A stretch of DNA of 64,000 nucleotides, taken from contig NZ_JAMBOS010000004.1 in NCBI RefSeq assembly GCF_023715705.1, forward strand, positions 124,001 to 188,000. The letters run 5' to 3'. Both the position numbers and the translations under genes were made by a program. Position 1 is the stretch's first letter. Each line of letters opens with the position of its first letter. The stretch is from Halalkalibacter oceani. GTDB lineage: Bacteria > Bacillota > Bacilli > Bacillales > Bacillaceae_D. Below, piece by piece: positions 51,600 through 59,947 of the stretch. The notes beneath the pieces were generated by a model. That model did not search any database. It was not told where the DNA came from and saw nothing but the letters and a program-made list of their open reading frames with translations.

Positions 51600-53411
51600 A
51601 TGCCGGACTGGTCTTATCATCTGCTCTTCAACCCTATCATTTCCCATTTACCGGCGCGTACTTCAAGGGCATTCATTCACAGGAGTATGGCGAGGATTGC
51701 CCGGATGCCGGCCGGTAAACAGCTGATTCATTTTCTCGGCAGAGAAGAATCCTCGCCATTCTTACATAAGGAAGTGGCCGGCAGCTCGTTTGCTAATGCA
51801 ATCGGGCTATCAGGCAGAATCGACCCAGAGCAAACAGCAGGATCGGCTTTCGAGCATTTAGGCTTCGGTTTCCTCGAAATCGGCCCTGTTACCGTACGCG
51901 GTCCACAGCAACGGTCGACGCTGGCGATTGATCATCGAGAACAAACGATCACCTTTGACCGTAATAATGAAGTGGTCAGCCTTGAAAAAGCGGAGCGGTT
52001 TCTTTCAAGCAGGAAACGCCAGTTGCCGCGCTTTATCCGCTTAAGAGGCTCCAACGAAGAAGTGATGGAGATCGCCAAACAGCTTGAACGCTTCGCGGTC
52101 GCTTTCATTCTTGAACGCGATAAAGACAGTGACGCTGAACAGCTTCACCACTTGCAAAAAGAGGTGACTCCTCCTGTGTTTTTGGCAATCGTCTCCAGCG
52201 ATGTCGAACAGCTTTCCTTTGCGGCAACAACAACATGCGACGGAATTGTTTTAGACGAACCTGACGTCTCCAGACGCGAAGCACTTGAGGAACATCTTCA
52301 GGCGATCACCTTGCTAAAAAAACAAGGGTTCAACCGGACGATTGTAACGAGCGGCGGCGTCTATGAACCGGCGGACGGCTTGCGTCTCCTGGGTGCCGGC
52401 GCTGACTTGATCATGCTCTCAGCCGGCTATGTCTTTGCCGGACCCGGTCTACCTAAAAGAATCAAGGAAGCGCAACTTGAGGAACAGACACCTGTCTCTC
52501 CTGCCCCGGGCTGGATATCGTATTGGCTCTTTGGATTGGCAATGGTGATTGGGGGAATCATCTCCCTCTATTTGAGCATGACGACGGTCATTCTGCCTTA
52601 TGACGAACTGTTTCTCGGCATCAGCAGGGATATGATTCATGCTTTTAATGAACGCCTATTACTCTTTATGGCTCACGACCGGATGACGCTGGCCGGATCG
52701 ATTATATCCGGCGGTCTCCTTTACATGCTGCTGGCACGTTTTGGTATCCGCCAGCGGCTGAAATGGGCGAAGCAGGCAAGTGATTCAGCAGCGATCCTCG
52801 GCTTTCTCGGGATTTTTCTTTTTATTGGCTACGGTTATTTCGACTGGCTTCATCTGCTTTTTTGGCTCGTCTTGCTTCCATTTTTCATCTCTGGTTTTTA
52901 CCGGACGAGGAAGATTGATGGTACGCCGCAGTCCTCCAATCGGCGCAATCATCCGGTCTGGAAACGCGGTCTCTATGCCCAGTTTTGTTTTGTAATTCTC
53001 GGCACTTCTTTTATCATCGGTGGAATCGTTATTTCCTGGATTGGAGTCTCCAATGTCTTTGTAAGTACTGACCTGCTTTACTTATGTATGCCAAAAGAAA
53101 TGCTCGATGCCTTTAACGAGCAGCTTATTCCGGTAATCGCCCATGATCGTGCGGGCTTTGGCAGCGCCCTGATCAGCGTCGGTCTTCTCGTGCTGCTCTG
53201 TGCCTTATGGGGCTTTCATCAAGGTAACCGCTGGGTTTGGTGGATGCTGCTCGTCAGCGGACTTCCCGCTTTCTCAGCCGGAATTTCTGTTCATTTTCTC
53301 ATCGGTTATACGACGTTTATTCACTTGCTGCCTGCTTACTTTGCGTTAAGCCTCTTTATTATTGGTCTCGTCCTTGGCTACCCTTTTTTTCATCGCAAGG
53401 CAGACGATTAA
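51600..53411 (+). CDS. Dihydroorotate-dehydrogenase-like domain fused to a duplicated membrane module
   Basis: A 603-residue two-part protein. Residues 1-300 resemble class 2 DHODH: NAIGLSGRIDPEQTAGSAF and LGFGFLEIGPVTVRGPQQ at the start, and SGGVYEPADGLRLLGAGADL then YVFAGPGLPKRI (FMN-phosphate region) at the end. The central NVSSPNT-type segment with the catalytic Ser is not seen, so it may not oxidise dihydroorotate. Residues about 305-600 hold 6-8 hydrophobic segments in two repeats, each with an M..AFNE.L......AHDR box near residues 344-358 and 500-514. GGAGG lies upstream of the ATG. Function unknown. Confidence 0.82.
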   Translation: MPDWSYHLLFNPIISHLPARTSRAFIHRSMARIARMPAGKQLIHFLGREESSPFLHKEVAGSSFANAIGLSGRIDPEQTAGSAFEHLGFGFLEIGPVTVRGPQQRSTLAIDHREQTITFDRNNEVVSLEKAERFLSSRKRQLPRFIRLRGSNEEVMEIAKQLERFAVAFILERDKDSDAEQLHHLQKEVTPPVFLAIVSSDVEQLSFAATTTCDGIVLDEPDVSRREALEEHLQAITLLKKQGFNRTIVTSGGVYEPADGLRLLGAGADLIMLSAGYVFAGPGLPKRIKEAQLEEQTPVSPAPGWISYWLFGLAMVIGGIISLYLSMTTVILPYDELFLGISRDMIHAFNERLLLFMAHDRMTLAGSIISGGLLYMLLARFGIRQRLKWAKQASDSAAILGFLGIFLFIGYGYFDWLHLLFWLVLLPFFISGFYRTRKIDGTPQSSNRRNHPVWKRGLYAQFCFVILGTSFIIGGIVISWIGVSNVFVSTDLLYLCMPKEMLDAFNEQLIPVIAHDRAGFGSALISVGLLVLLCALWGFHQGNRWVWWMLLVSGLPAFSAGISVHFLIGYTTFIHLLPAYFALSLFIIGLVLGYPFFHRKADD

Positions 53412-53426
53412 CCGTGTTTCTTATCG

Positions 53427-53453
53427 AGGCAATAAGAATTTCTCTTGTTGCCT
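53427..53453. terminator. Hairpin between convergent genes
   Basis: AGGCAATAAGA and TCTTGTTGCCT pair with one G-T pair around a 5-nt loop, 15 nt after the stop of the fusion gene. Confidence 0.65.
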
Positions 53454-53474
53454 TTAGTACTTATTCACTTTTTT

Positions 53475-54206
53475 TCAATAAATGTTGTCATGCTCGCGCA
53501 AATAGTCCCGCACCTCTTCCAATTTCTTTCTCCCGCCTTTTAGCGCGGCAATTGATTCTGTACGACATTGAGCAAAAACAGTTGCATCGCCGTTCCCTCT
53601 TTCATACAGCTTCGAATCCGGCTGCTGATTGATCAGGATTAGTTCCTTCCCCTCTACCAGTTCCTCCACCAACCGTGTCAGCGTTGGCATCGAGCAAACC
53701 CAGCCAAACTGCTTGAGAAGCTGCTGGCGGAGATCCGAAGCCGAGCAGGCTTCACTTCTTCCCTGCAATACCTTCATAATCAAAAAAGGCAAAACCTTTT
53801 TATACTCTAAATATTGCCCGATAAATGGGAAATCGGTCTCCGTCAAAGATGTCTTAATCCGCTCCTCCGTCGAAGTGTGACACCATTGAATCGTCTGATC
53901 CATACAGATAAGATGTGCATCAACTACCTGCTTCCACTCTCCACATTGAACTTTTAAGTATTCCTTGCCATTCATCGTAATCGTAAACGGTTTTTGGGGA
54001 TGATGATAGGAAGGCATTAAATAACCTTGATATGTAAGAGACTTATAGAGATTGTTCACCTTTGACCTTATCGTCGAGGAGCGCTTAAACAGTGAAAAAT
54101 AGAGTGGAAGATTGGTTGAGATAGCGTTGGTCTCGTCACCGAGATAAATTCGATGTAATACGAGCCAAGAAAGTAATGTTTTTTTTGTTAAAACTTCTTT
54201 TTTCAT
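53475..54206 (-). CDS. Hypothetical protein, possibly with winged-helix parts
   Basis: A 243-residue soluble protein that I do not recognise. The C-terminal half (VLPFLIMKVLQGRSEACSASDL, then MPTLTRLVEELVEGKELILI) has the helix-turn-helix-and-wing rhythm of PadR or replication-initiator-like domains, and the N-terminal half (LLSWLVLHRIYLGDE, IRSKVNNLYKSLTYQGYL) looks like a second one. It may be a DNA-binding regulator. The minus-strand gene stands alone, divergent from the acyl-CoA dehydrogenase gene by 240 nt. Confidence 0.65.
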   Translation of the reverse strand: MKKEVLTKKTLLSWLVLHRIYLGDETNAISTNLPLYFSLFKRSSTIRSKVNNLYKSLTYQGYLMPSYHHPQKPFTITMNGKEYLKVQCGEWKQVVDAHLICMDQTIQWCHTSTEERIKTSLTETDFPFIGQYLEYKKVLPFLIMKVLQGRSEACSASDLRQQLLKQFGWVCSMPTLTRLVEELVEGKELILINQQPDSKLYERGNGDATVFAQCRTESIAALKGGRKKLEEVRDYLREHDNIY

Positions 54207-54390
54207 TCGATCTGTATTCCTCCAGGCGTCAAAAAGCTAAGTGACCTCGTTTCCCTTTCTAATCCCTCTTTCTGCTCTCTGCCTCCTTTGCTACTTTTTA
54301 TCTAAAAGGAGAAGTCGTCCTTATTATACCATAATTTGCTTGTTCATAAGTATATCCGTCTTAAAATTCCGAATATTCCTGCCGGCCTTT

Positions 54391-54418
54391 CTGACTCACA
54401 GGACAGATGTAGTATAAT
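54391..54418 (+). promoter_or_regulatory. Weak sigma-A-like promoter of the acyl-CoA dehydrogenase gene
   Basis: TATAAT near 54413-54418 with a weak TCTGAC -35 box 17 nt upstream. The start codon at 54447 follows with AGGAGG. Confidence 0.4.
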
Positions 54419-54446
54419 AAAAGAGGAAAAAGATAGGAGGAAGAAA

Positions 54447-55607
54447 ATGGAGAGAAATTCTCATACTGCAGCTGAATGTCAACAGATTCTTCGGCAAACG
54501 ATTGTCCCCTTTGCTGAGCGAGCAGCTTTTCACGATGACGAAGCCACTTTTCCATTTGAAAACATTGAGGACTTAAAAAAGATCGGGTATCCGGGCTGGA
54601 CAGTCCCTCAGCAATTTGGCGGTCTGGAGCTGCCCCTGCAAACCTGGCTCACTTTTCAGGAAATGATTGCCGAAGCGGATGGGGCAACAGCGCTTTCAAT
54701 CGGCTGGCATGTCGGGCTTGCTTCTCAGCTCAATGTGAACGGAACGTGGCCGGAGCCGGTATTGAACCGCGTCTATCACGATATCGTCCATTCTGGTGCG
54801 CTGCTCAACGCCGCAGCAACTGAGCCGGAGACCGGCAGCCCGACCCGTGGAGGGAAACCAACAACAAAGGCAGATAAAACAGCGAACGGCTGGCTGTTAA
54901 ATGGGCGAAAGTCGTTTACATCGATGGCGCCAGCTCTAGATTATATACTCGTTACGGCTACATTGCCTGATGGTGAGGTCGGTCAATTTCTTTTACACCA
55001 CTCCGACCCGGGCATCCGCATCGATGAAACATGGAATACCATTTCGATGAGAGCAACGGCCAGCCATGATCTCTATTTGGAAGATGTCGAATTGCCGGCT
55101 GACCGGCTTGTCGAACGGCTCATCCCAGGACCGAAAAAGCCGGCGGGCTGGCTATTACATATTCCCGCCTGCTATCTCGGAATTGCCCAGGCAGCCCAAG
55201 GTTTTGCGGTCTCTTTCGCCTCGACGTACTCGCCAAACAGCTTGAACGGGCCGATCAAGGAGCTGCCAAATGTTCAGATGAAGCTCGGTGAGAATGAAGC
55301 GTCCCTACTGCAGGCGCGGTACTTTTTATATGGAGTCGCACAAAAATGGGATGAAGCAGGCGCCGAAGAAAGACAGCAGATGCAGCCGGAGCTTGGAGCG
55401 GTCAAATTGAAAGTCGTCAACGCCGCGCTTGACGTTGTCGACCGGGCCATGCGGGTCGTCGGCGCGGAAAGTTTATTTAAAAAGCACCCATTACAGCGCT
55501 ATTATCGCGATGTCAGAGCCGGTCTTCACAATCCGCCGATGGATGACAGCACGCTGCTGATGCTCGCTGCCAACGTGCTTCGTACGAGGACGGACGACGA
55601 GCGCTAA
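54447..55607 (+). CDS. Acyl-CoA dehydrogenase-family protein
   Basis: A 386-residue flavoprotein. N-terminal helical domain, then the TVPQQFGGLELPLQTWLTFQEMIAEADG segment; AAATEPETGSPTRGGKPTTKA corresponds to the T(E)P..GSD FAD-contact region, but lacks the usual GSD triad (GSP). GRKSFTSMAPALDYILVTA and MRATASHDLYLEDVELPADRLV are typical of the dehydrogenase/DszC-like branch. The C-terminus has a DVVDRAMRVVGAESLFKKHPLQRYYRDVRAG segment. Start ATG 54447 with ATAGGAGG upstream. It may be a flavin monooxygenase relative; substrate unknown. Confidence 0.85.
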   Translation: MERNSHTAAECQQILRQTIVPFAERAAFHDDEATFPFENIEDLKKIGYPGWTVPQQFGGLELPLQTWLTFQEMIAEADGATALSIGWHVGLASQLNVNGTWPEPVLNRVYHDIVHSGALLNAAATEPETGSPTRGGKPTTKADKTANGWLLNGRKSFTSMAPALDYILVTATLPDGEVGQFLLHHSDPGIRIDETWNTISMRATASHDLYLEDVELPADRLVERLIPGPKKPAGWLLHIPACYLGIAQAAQGFAVSFASTYSPNSLNGPIKELPNVQMKLGENEASLLQARYFLYGVAQKWDEAGAEERQQMQPELGAVKLKVVNAALDVVDRAMRVVGAESLFKKHPLQRYYRDVRAGLHNPPMDDSTLLMLAANVLRTRTDDER

Positions 55608-55611
55608 ATGG

Positions 55612-55644
55612 TTCGAGGCCGGACCCCATGAGTCCAGCCTCGAA
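55612..55644. terminator. Hairpin after the acyl-CoA dehydrogenase gene
   Basis: TTCGAGGC and GCCTCGAA, perfect 8-bp arms with a further inner pairing, 5 nt after the stop. Confidence 0.55.
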
Positions 55645-55662
55645 GCAATAAGCGGTTAGTTG

Positions 55663-55703
55663 AAAAGCTCAGACCGGAGAAATCCTCTTCGGTCTGAGCT
55701 TTT
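55663..55703. terminator. Bidirectional terminator between the acyl-CoA dehydrogenase and metI
   Basis: AAAAGCTCAGACCG (55663-55676) pairs perfectly with CGGTCTGAGCTTTT (55690-55703). A/T ends allow use on both strands. Confidence 0.8.
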
Positions 55704-55746
55704 CGCTGGTCAATCCGTCTGCTGTTTCTTTCGAAAGTCACTTTTG

Positions 55747-56418
55747 TTAGTCCTTCTTCAGCTTTGCGGCAATTCGGTTGCCTAAGGACTGGAGCCCCTG
55801 GACGAGTATGATTAAAATAATGACGGTCGCATACATAACATCGGGTTCATAACGCAGATGGCCGAAACGGTACGCAAGGTCTCCCAAGCCACCGGCCCCG
55901 ACCAAACCGGCCATCGCGGTAGCGCCAATCAGACCAATTGTCGCAATCGTTAAGCCGAGAATCAAGGATGGACGCGCCTCCCGGACCATGACGTTCCAGA
56001 TAATATGCCTTGTTTTGATGCCCATCGCCTCATAGGCTTCAAGCACCCCCTTGTCGACTTCCAGCAGTGCCGATTCTATCAAACGGGCGATATACGGAGC
56101 AGTATAAACGACAAGGGGAACGATTACCCCTTTTACCCCCATCGAAGTCCCGACAATAAACTTCGTAAATGGCAAAATAAAAAACAGGAGAATAATGAAC
56201 GGAATAGAGCGGATCACATTAATCACAGCATTTAACAGTTGGTACACATATTTATTGTCCCAGCTTTTATTCGGTCTTGTTAAAACAAGCAGCGTCCCTA
56301 ACGGCAAAGCAATGATGATGGAAATGATCAGTGAGATCGACACCATTTGGAACGTTTCAATCGAAGCCTTCCAAATCGCTTCGCCCCAGTTATCAAAAAA
56401 TTCATTGATTCCACTCAT
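55747..56418 (-). CDS. metI: Methionine-type ABC transporter permease
   Basis: A 223-residue permease with five hydrophobic segments. LPLGTLLVLTRP and NVIRSIPFIILLFFILPFTKFIVGTSMG are characteristic of MetI; the coupling EAA loop reads EAYEAMGIKTRHIIWNVMVREARP near residue 130. It overlaps metN by 4 nt. It transports D/L-methionine or a related amino acid with MetN and MetQ. Confidence 0.95.
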   Translation of the reverse strand: MSGINEFFDNWGEAIWKASIETFQMVSISLIISIIIALPLGTLLVLTRPNKSWDNKYVYQLLNAVINVIRSIPFIILLFFILPFTKFIVGTSMGVKGVIVPLVVYTAPYIARLIESALLEVDKGVLEAYEAMGIKTRHIIWNVMVREARPSLILGLTIATIGLIGATAMAGLVGAGGLGDLAYRFGHLRYEPDVMYATVIILIILVQGLQSLGNRIAAKLKKD

Positions 56419-57431
56419 TGACCATCCACCCTTTCTACATACACTCCCTCTTCAACAAGGAAAGCGATCGCTGCTTCCGTCTCTTCCGTCGCCCCTTGTA
56501 AATGGACGACCATCCGGCCGTACGGCTCATTTTTCAACTGGACGATATTGCCCGACATAATATTTGTATACACGTCGAAGCGCTTCGCCACTTCAGCTAA
56601 AGCCGGCTTGCCGGTCGAGTGTCCGACAAACGACAGCCGGATGATTGGTCCCTGCTGATGGAGCGATGTCAGCACCTCTTGAGGAATATCTTCCGGGAAT
56701 AAGCTGTTGATAAACTTTTTCGTCGTACCGTGCGCCGCCTTGGAGAAAATATCAATAACCCTGCCTTCCTCGATCACTTTCCCGTTTTCCATAACCGCAA
56801 CCCGGTCACAGATTTTTTGGATGACATGCATTTCATGCGTAATCAATAAAATTGTAATCCCGAATTCCTTGTTAATTTTCAGTAACAGCTCCAAAATGGC
56901 TTCCGTCGTTTCCGGATCGAGCGCACTCGTCGCTTCATCACTTAACAATACCTCCGGCTCGTGGGAAAGGGCGCGGGCGATCGCGACACGCTGCTTTTGT
57001 CCGCCAGAAAGCTGCCCCGGATAGGAGTCCGCTTTTTCCTCCAGTCCGACGACGTTAAGGTATTTTTTCACCCGCTGATCAATCTCAGACTTTGGCACTC
57101 CGGTCAGCTTTAACGGAATTGCAATGTTTTCATAAACGGTCGCCGTCTTCAATAAGTTAAATCCCTGGAAAATCATACCGATATTTTTTCGCGCTTCTCT
57201 TAATTTTGGAGCAGCGAGCTTTGTCATTTCCACTCCATTGACACGGATGCTTCCTTCAGTCGGGCGTTCGAGCATATTGACACAGCGAATCAGCGTGCTC
57301 TTTCCAGCCCCGCTATAGCCGATCACACCGTAAATTTCCCCTTTTTTCACATGAAGAGAAACGTTATTTAACGCATGTACTTTGGCTTTCTTAGATAGAA
57401 AAATTTTGTTCACATCGTTTAATTCAATCAT
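56415..57431 (-). CDS. metN: Methionine-type ABC transporter ATP-binding protein
   Basis: ATPase subunit of 338 residues. Walker A GYSGAGKSTLIR near residue 39, ABC signature LSGGQKQRVAIARAL near residue 141, Walker B VLLSDEATSALD and the H-loop ITHEMHVIQ. The C-terminal NIL domain (about residues 265-338, MSGNIVQLKNEPYGRMVVHL) binds methionine for feedback inhibition. Start ATG 57431 with GGAG 10 nt upstream. Separated from metQ by a hairpin at 57473-57510. Confidence 0.95.
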   Translation of the reverse strand: MIELNDVNKIFLSKKAKVHALNNVSLHVKKGEIYGVIGYSGAGKSTLIRCVNMLERPTEGSIRVNGVEMTKLAAPKLREARKNIGMIFQGFNLLKTATVYENIAIPLKLTGVPKSEIDQRVKKYLNVVGLEEKADSYPGQLSGGQKQRVAIARALSHEPEVLLSDEATSALDPETTEAILELLLKINKEFGITILLITHEMHVIQKICDRVAVMENGKVIEEGRVIDIFSKAAHGTTKKFINSLFPEDIPQEVLTSLHQQGPIIRLSFVGHSTGKPALAEVAKRFDVYTNIMSGNIVQLKNEPYGRMVVHLQGATEETEAAIAFLVEEGVYVERVDGQ

Positions 57432-57472
57432 CACTTTTCCACTCCTTACTCTCTATAAAGTGATCGTTACAG

Positions 57473-57510
57473 AAAGCGAGCAGGAAAGCACCCGCTTCCC
57501 TGCTCGCTTT
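57473..57510. repeat. Intercistronic hairpin AGCGAGCAGG (copy 2) between metQ and metN
   Basis: AAAGCGAGCAGG and CCTGCTCGCTTT, perfect 12-bp arms with a 14-nt loop. The inner 10 bp of each arm equals the hairpin at 42023-42054. Confidence 0.7.
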
Positions 57511-57542
57511 CAACTCTCTGTTTGCCGCTCGGTCCGGCAGGC

Positions 57543-58391
57543 TTACCAGGAGGCGACTACCGAGCCGGCGAATTCTTCTTCGATAAACTGCTTCACCTCG
57601 TCAGACTGATAAATCTCAATAAATGTCTGAACGACAGGATCATCTTTGTTTTCCGTGCGGGTTACGATCAGGTTCACCCATGGTGAATCGCTCGCCTCAA
57701 TAAAGATCGAATCTTCCGTCGGCACATAGCCATGCTCAATCGCGAAGTTTGTATTGATTGCTGCTGCCGCAAGCTCATCCAATTGTCTTGGAATCTGCGA
57801 TGCTTCAAGCTCAATAAATTCCAGGTTTTTCGGATTTTCGATAATGTCGCTGACCATCGCTGATGAACCGGCTTCCGGGTCCAATTTAATCAATCCCGCA
57901 GCTTCAAACAGCATCAACGAACGGGCGCCGTTGGTCGGATCGTTCGGCAAACCTAACGTATCACCTTCTTGCAGCTCGCTGACATCCGCTAATTCCGTTG
58001 AATAAATCCCCATTGGAAAATTAACAGCCGTCGCCACATCAGTCAGATCAAGATTGCGATCTTCCTTAAAGTCTTCTAGGTAAGGCTTGTGCTGGAATAC
58101 ATTCAAATCAAGGTCACCCTCATCCAACGCAACATTCGGCATCACATATTCGGTAAACACGACAGGATCAATCTCCAGCCCCTGCTCGGCTGCCAGTTCC
58201 TTTACTTTTTCAAGAATTTGCTCATGCGGGCCAGCCGTTACGCCGACAACAAGCTTTTCTTCGGAAAGCGCTGTGCCTCCTTCGGCACCTCCTGCATCCG
58301 TTTCTCCTGCGTCCCCTTCACCGCTCGTTCCGCAAGCAGCCAATCCAATAAGTGATAATGCTGTTACTGTTGATAATAAAAACTTTTTCAT
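57543..58391 (-). CDS. metQ: Methionine-type ABC transporter substrate-binding lipoprotein
   Basis: A 282-residue NlpA-family lipoprotein. Signal peptide with lipobox LIGLAAC near residue 20, an Asp/Gly/Glu linker, then the NlpA domain with VVFTEYVMPNVALDEGDLDLNVFQHKPYLEDF and GLPNDPTNGARSLMLFEAAGLIKL (methionine-site region). It begins 18 nt after the Fe-ADH-family gene. No S-box riboswitch is seen upstream. Confidence 0.95.
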   Translation of the reverse strand: MKKFLLSTVTALSLIGLAACGTSGEGDAGETDAGGAEGGTALSEEKLVVGVTAGPHEQILEKVKELAAEQGLEIDPVVFTEYVMPNVALDEGDLDLNVFQHKPYLEDFKEDRNLDLTDVATAVNFPMGIYSTELADVSELQEGDTLGLPNDPTNGARSLMLFEAAGLIKLDPEAGSSAMVSDIIENPKNLEFIELEASQIPRQLDELAAAAINTNFAIEHGYVPTEDSIFIEASDSPWVNLIVTRTENKDDPVVQTFIEIYQSDEVKQFIEEEFAGSVVASW

Positions 58392-58409
58392 CTGATTCTC
58401 TCCTCTTCC

Positions 58410-59501
58410 TTACTTATTCTCTATTTTTTTATATGCTTCCACAGTTTGAATACTGGAAACTACGTCTTTAATCGAAAATGCTTCTTCCATGAAGTGAATC
58501 GACTCCCCCTCGGCCAGCGTATAAGCAGCGAGCTTTTCAACTGTCTCCTGATCGTTCTGCAGCCCCAGCTCTCCGAGAGAGGACGGAAGGTTGATCTTTT
58601 CATAGAACGAGAGCAAAGCCTGGAGCTCGTCAAGCTGTTGTTCTAACGCAACCTGGACAAGAATGCCATATGCTACCTTTTCGCCATGTAAAAAAGAGTG
58701 CGTCTCTTCAAATTGCGTCAACCCATTATGAACGGAATGGGCCGCGGCGATCCGCCCATATTCATCACCCAGTCCGCCAACAAGACCTCCGGCTAAAATC
58801 GAGGTTTCCATAATGGCGAGCAAGGAAGGCGTGACGCGCTGCTCGCCGAGGGCGGAAAGCGCCTGCTCACTTTCAGCGAGGATTACATCCCGGCAGACCT
58901 GCGCCGCCTTCAGCGACATCATGACCGGAACCCGCGGCTCGGGCAATGCTTTCGTTAAAGCTTTCGCCTCATACCACTTGGCAAGCGTATCGCCGATTCC
59001 GGCGCGCAAATAAGCGGCCGGAGAATGAGCAATGATTCGCGGCTCGAGGAGCACAACCCACGGATTTTTTATGTAGGGCTGATACCGTAAGTAATCGCCC
59101 TGCTCGGTATAAATGACACTTAACGGCGTCCAGGCGGCACATGTTGAAGCAAGCGTCGGCAGGAGCATCACCGGAATGTTCAGCTCGTTGGCTGCCGCCT
59201 TCGCGATATCCATCACCTTTCCTCCGCCCAGGCCGATGATGACATCACTCTCGTGCTCAGATGCCACATGAGCAACGCGCTCAATTTCCTTCAGTGAGCA
59301 CTCCCCCTGATAATGCTCATAGCTGACGGCCACCTTTGTAAAGGCGGGCAAATAATCGCGAGCGGCCTCCCACGATTTCTCGCCGTGAAGCAGTAGCGCT
59401 TTTTTGATCCGGCCTTCTATTAATAAAGCCTCAATTCTGTCGTAGACATTTTCTTCACACGCATAATAGCTTGGTGAACCTTGGACACGAATCGCTTTCA
59501 C
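58410..59501 (-). CDS. Iron-containing alcohol dehydrogenase/glycerol dehydrogenase-family protein (YbdH/HcxA-like)
   Basis: A 363-residue group III dehydrogenase. NAD-binding GLGGGKVMDIAKAAANEL near residue 90, metal ligands in RAGIGDTLAKWYEAKAL (Asp) and AAAHSVHNGLTQFEETHSFLHGEKVAYG (two His). It resembles E. coli YbdH, a 2-oxo-acid reductase also encoded near methionine metabolism genes. As first gene of the metQNI unit it may reduce a methionine-derived 2-oxo acid such as 4-methylthio-2-oxobutyrate; this is inference. Likely GTG start with AAAGGGGAG-type RBS upstream. Confidence 0.85.
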   Translation of the reverse strand: MKAIRVQGSPSYYACEENVYDRIEALLIEGRIKKALLLHGEKSWEAARDYLPAFTKVAVSYEHYQGECSLKEIERVAHVASEHESDVIIGLGGGKVMDIAKAAANELNIPVMLLPTLASTCAAWTPLSVIYTEQGDYLRYQPYIKNPWVVLLEPRIIAHSPAAYLRAGIGDTLAKWYEAKALTKALPEPRVPVMMSLKAAQVCRDVILAESEQALSALGEQRVTPSLLAIMETSILAGGLVGGLGDEYGRIAAAHSVHNGLTQFEETHSFLHGEKVAYGILVQVALEQQLDELQALLSFYEKINLPSSLGELGLQNDQETVEKLAAYTLAEGESIHFMEEAFSIKDVVSSIQTVEAYKKIENK

Positions 59502-59947
59502 CTTTCTCCCCTCTTTCCTCTTCCCTGCCTATAATTTTCTATAAAACTGATAAAATTAGTTGGTTTAATATTAAAATAGTATATAGAACCTTGCGAAAAA
59601 ATACAATATCTTTTTTGAGAATTGAGAAAAATAAACCGTCTATTCTTTTATCATCCAGCCCAATCACTTTGCATTTTTCCACCACCTACCATTTTGACCC
59701 ACTTTCTCTATATTGTAAAAAGGGCGCCCCTTTACGAGACACCCTTTTATTGTACCATTATTGAATTACGCTATTAAAAAGAGGTAAGCCAATCATCCTG
59801 GACATACATAAGCACATCTCTCGTGAACATTGGTTTCGTAATCTATTGGCAAACTGATTTTTCACAAATTGATACTTGATCTCGAAATAATCAGAACTAA
59901 ACCTTTAGCCCGGAAGCTCCTTAGCGTATATTCATTTACTACTCGTT
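59502..59947. other. Intergenic region between the YbdH-like gene and the TAXI-TRAP permease
   Basis: AT-rich. It holds the terminator at 59717-59750 and the promoter region of the metabolic unit below it. I searched the minus strand for an S-box core and did not find one. No gene is supported. Confidence 0.5.
59717..59750 (-). terminator. Terminator candidate of the TAXI-TRAP unit
   Basis: Minus strand AAAAGGGTG and CGCCCTTTTT with a loop of about 16 nt and a T-rich end, about 200 nt after the permease stop. Confidence 0.5.

Noticed and set aside
59502-59947. S-box (SAM riboswitch) before the metQNI unit
   Set aside because: No GAGGGA/GCCC/GGCAACC-type core on the minus strand.
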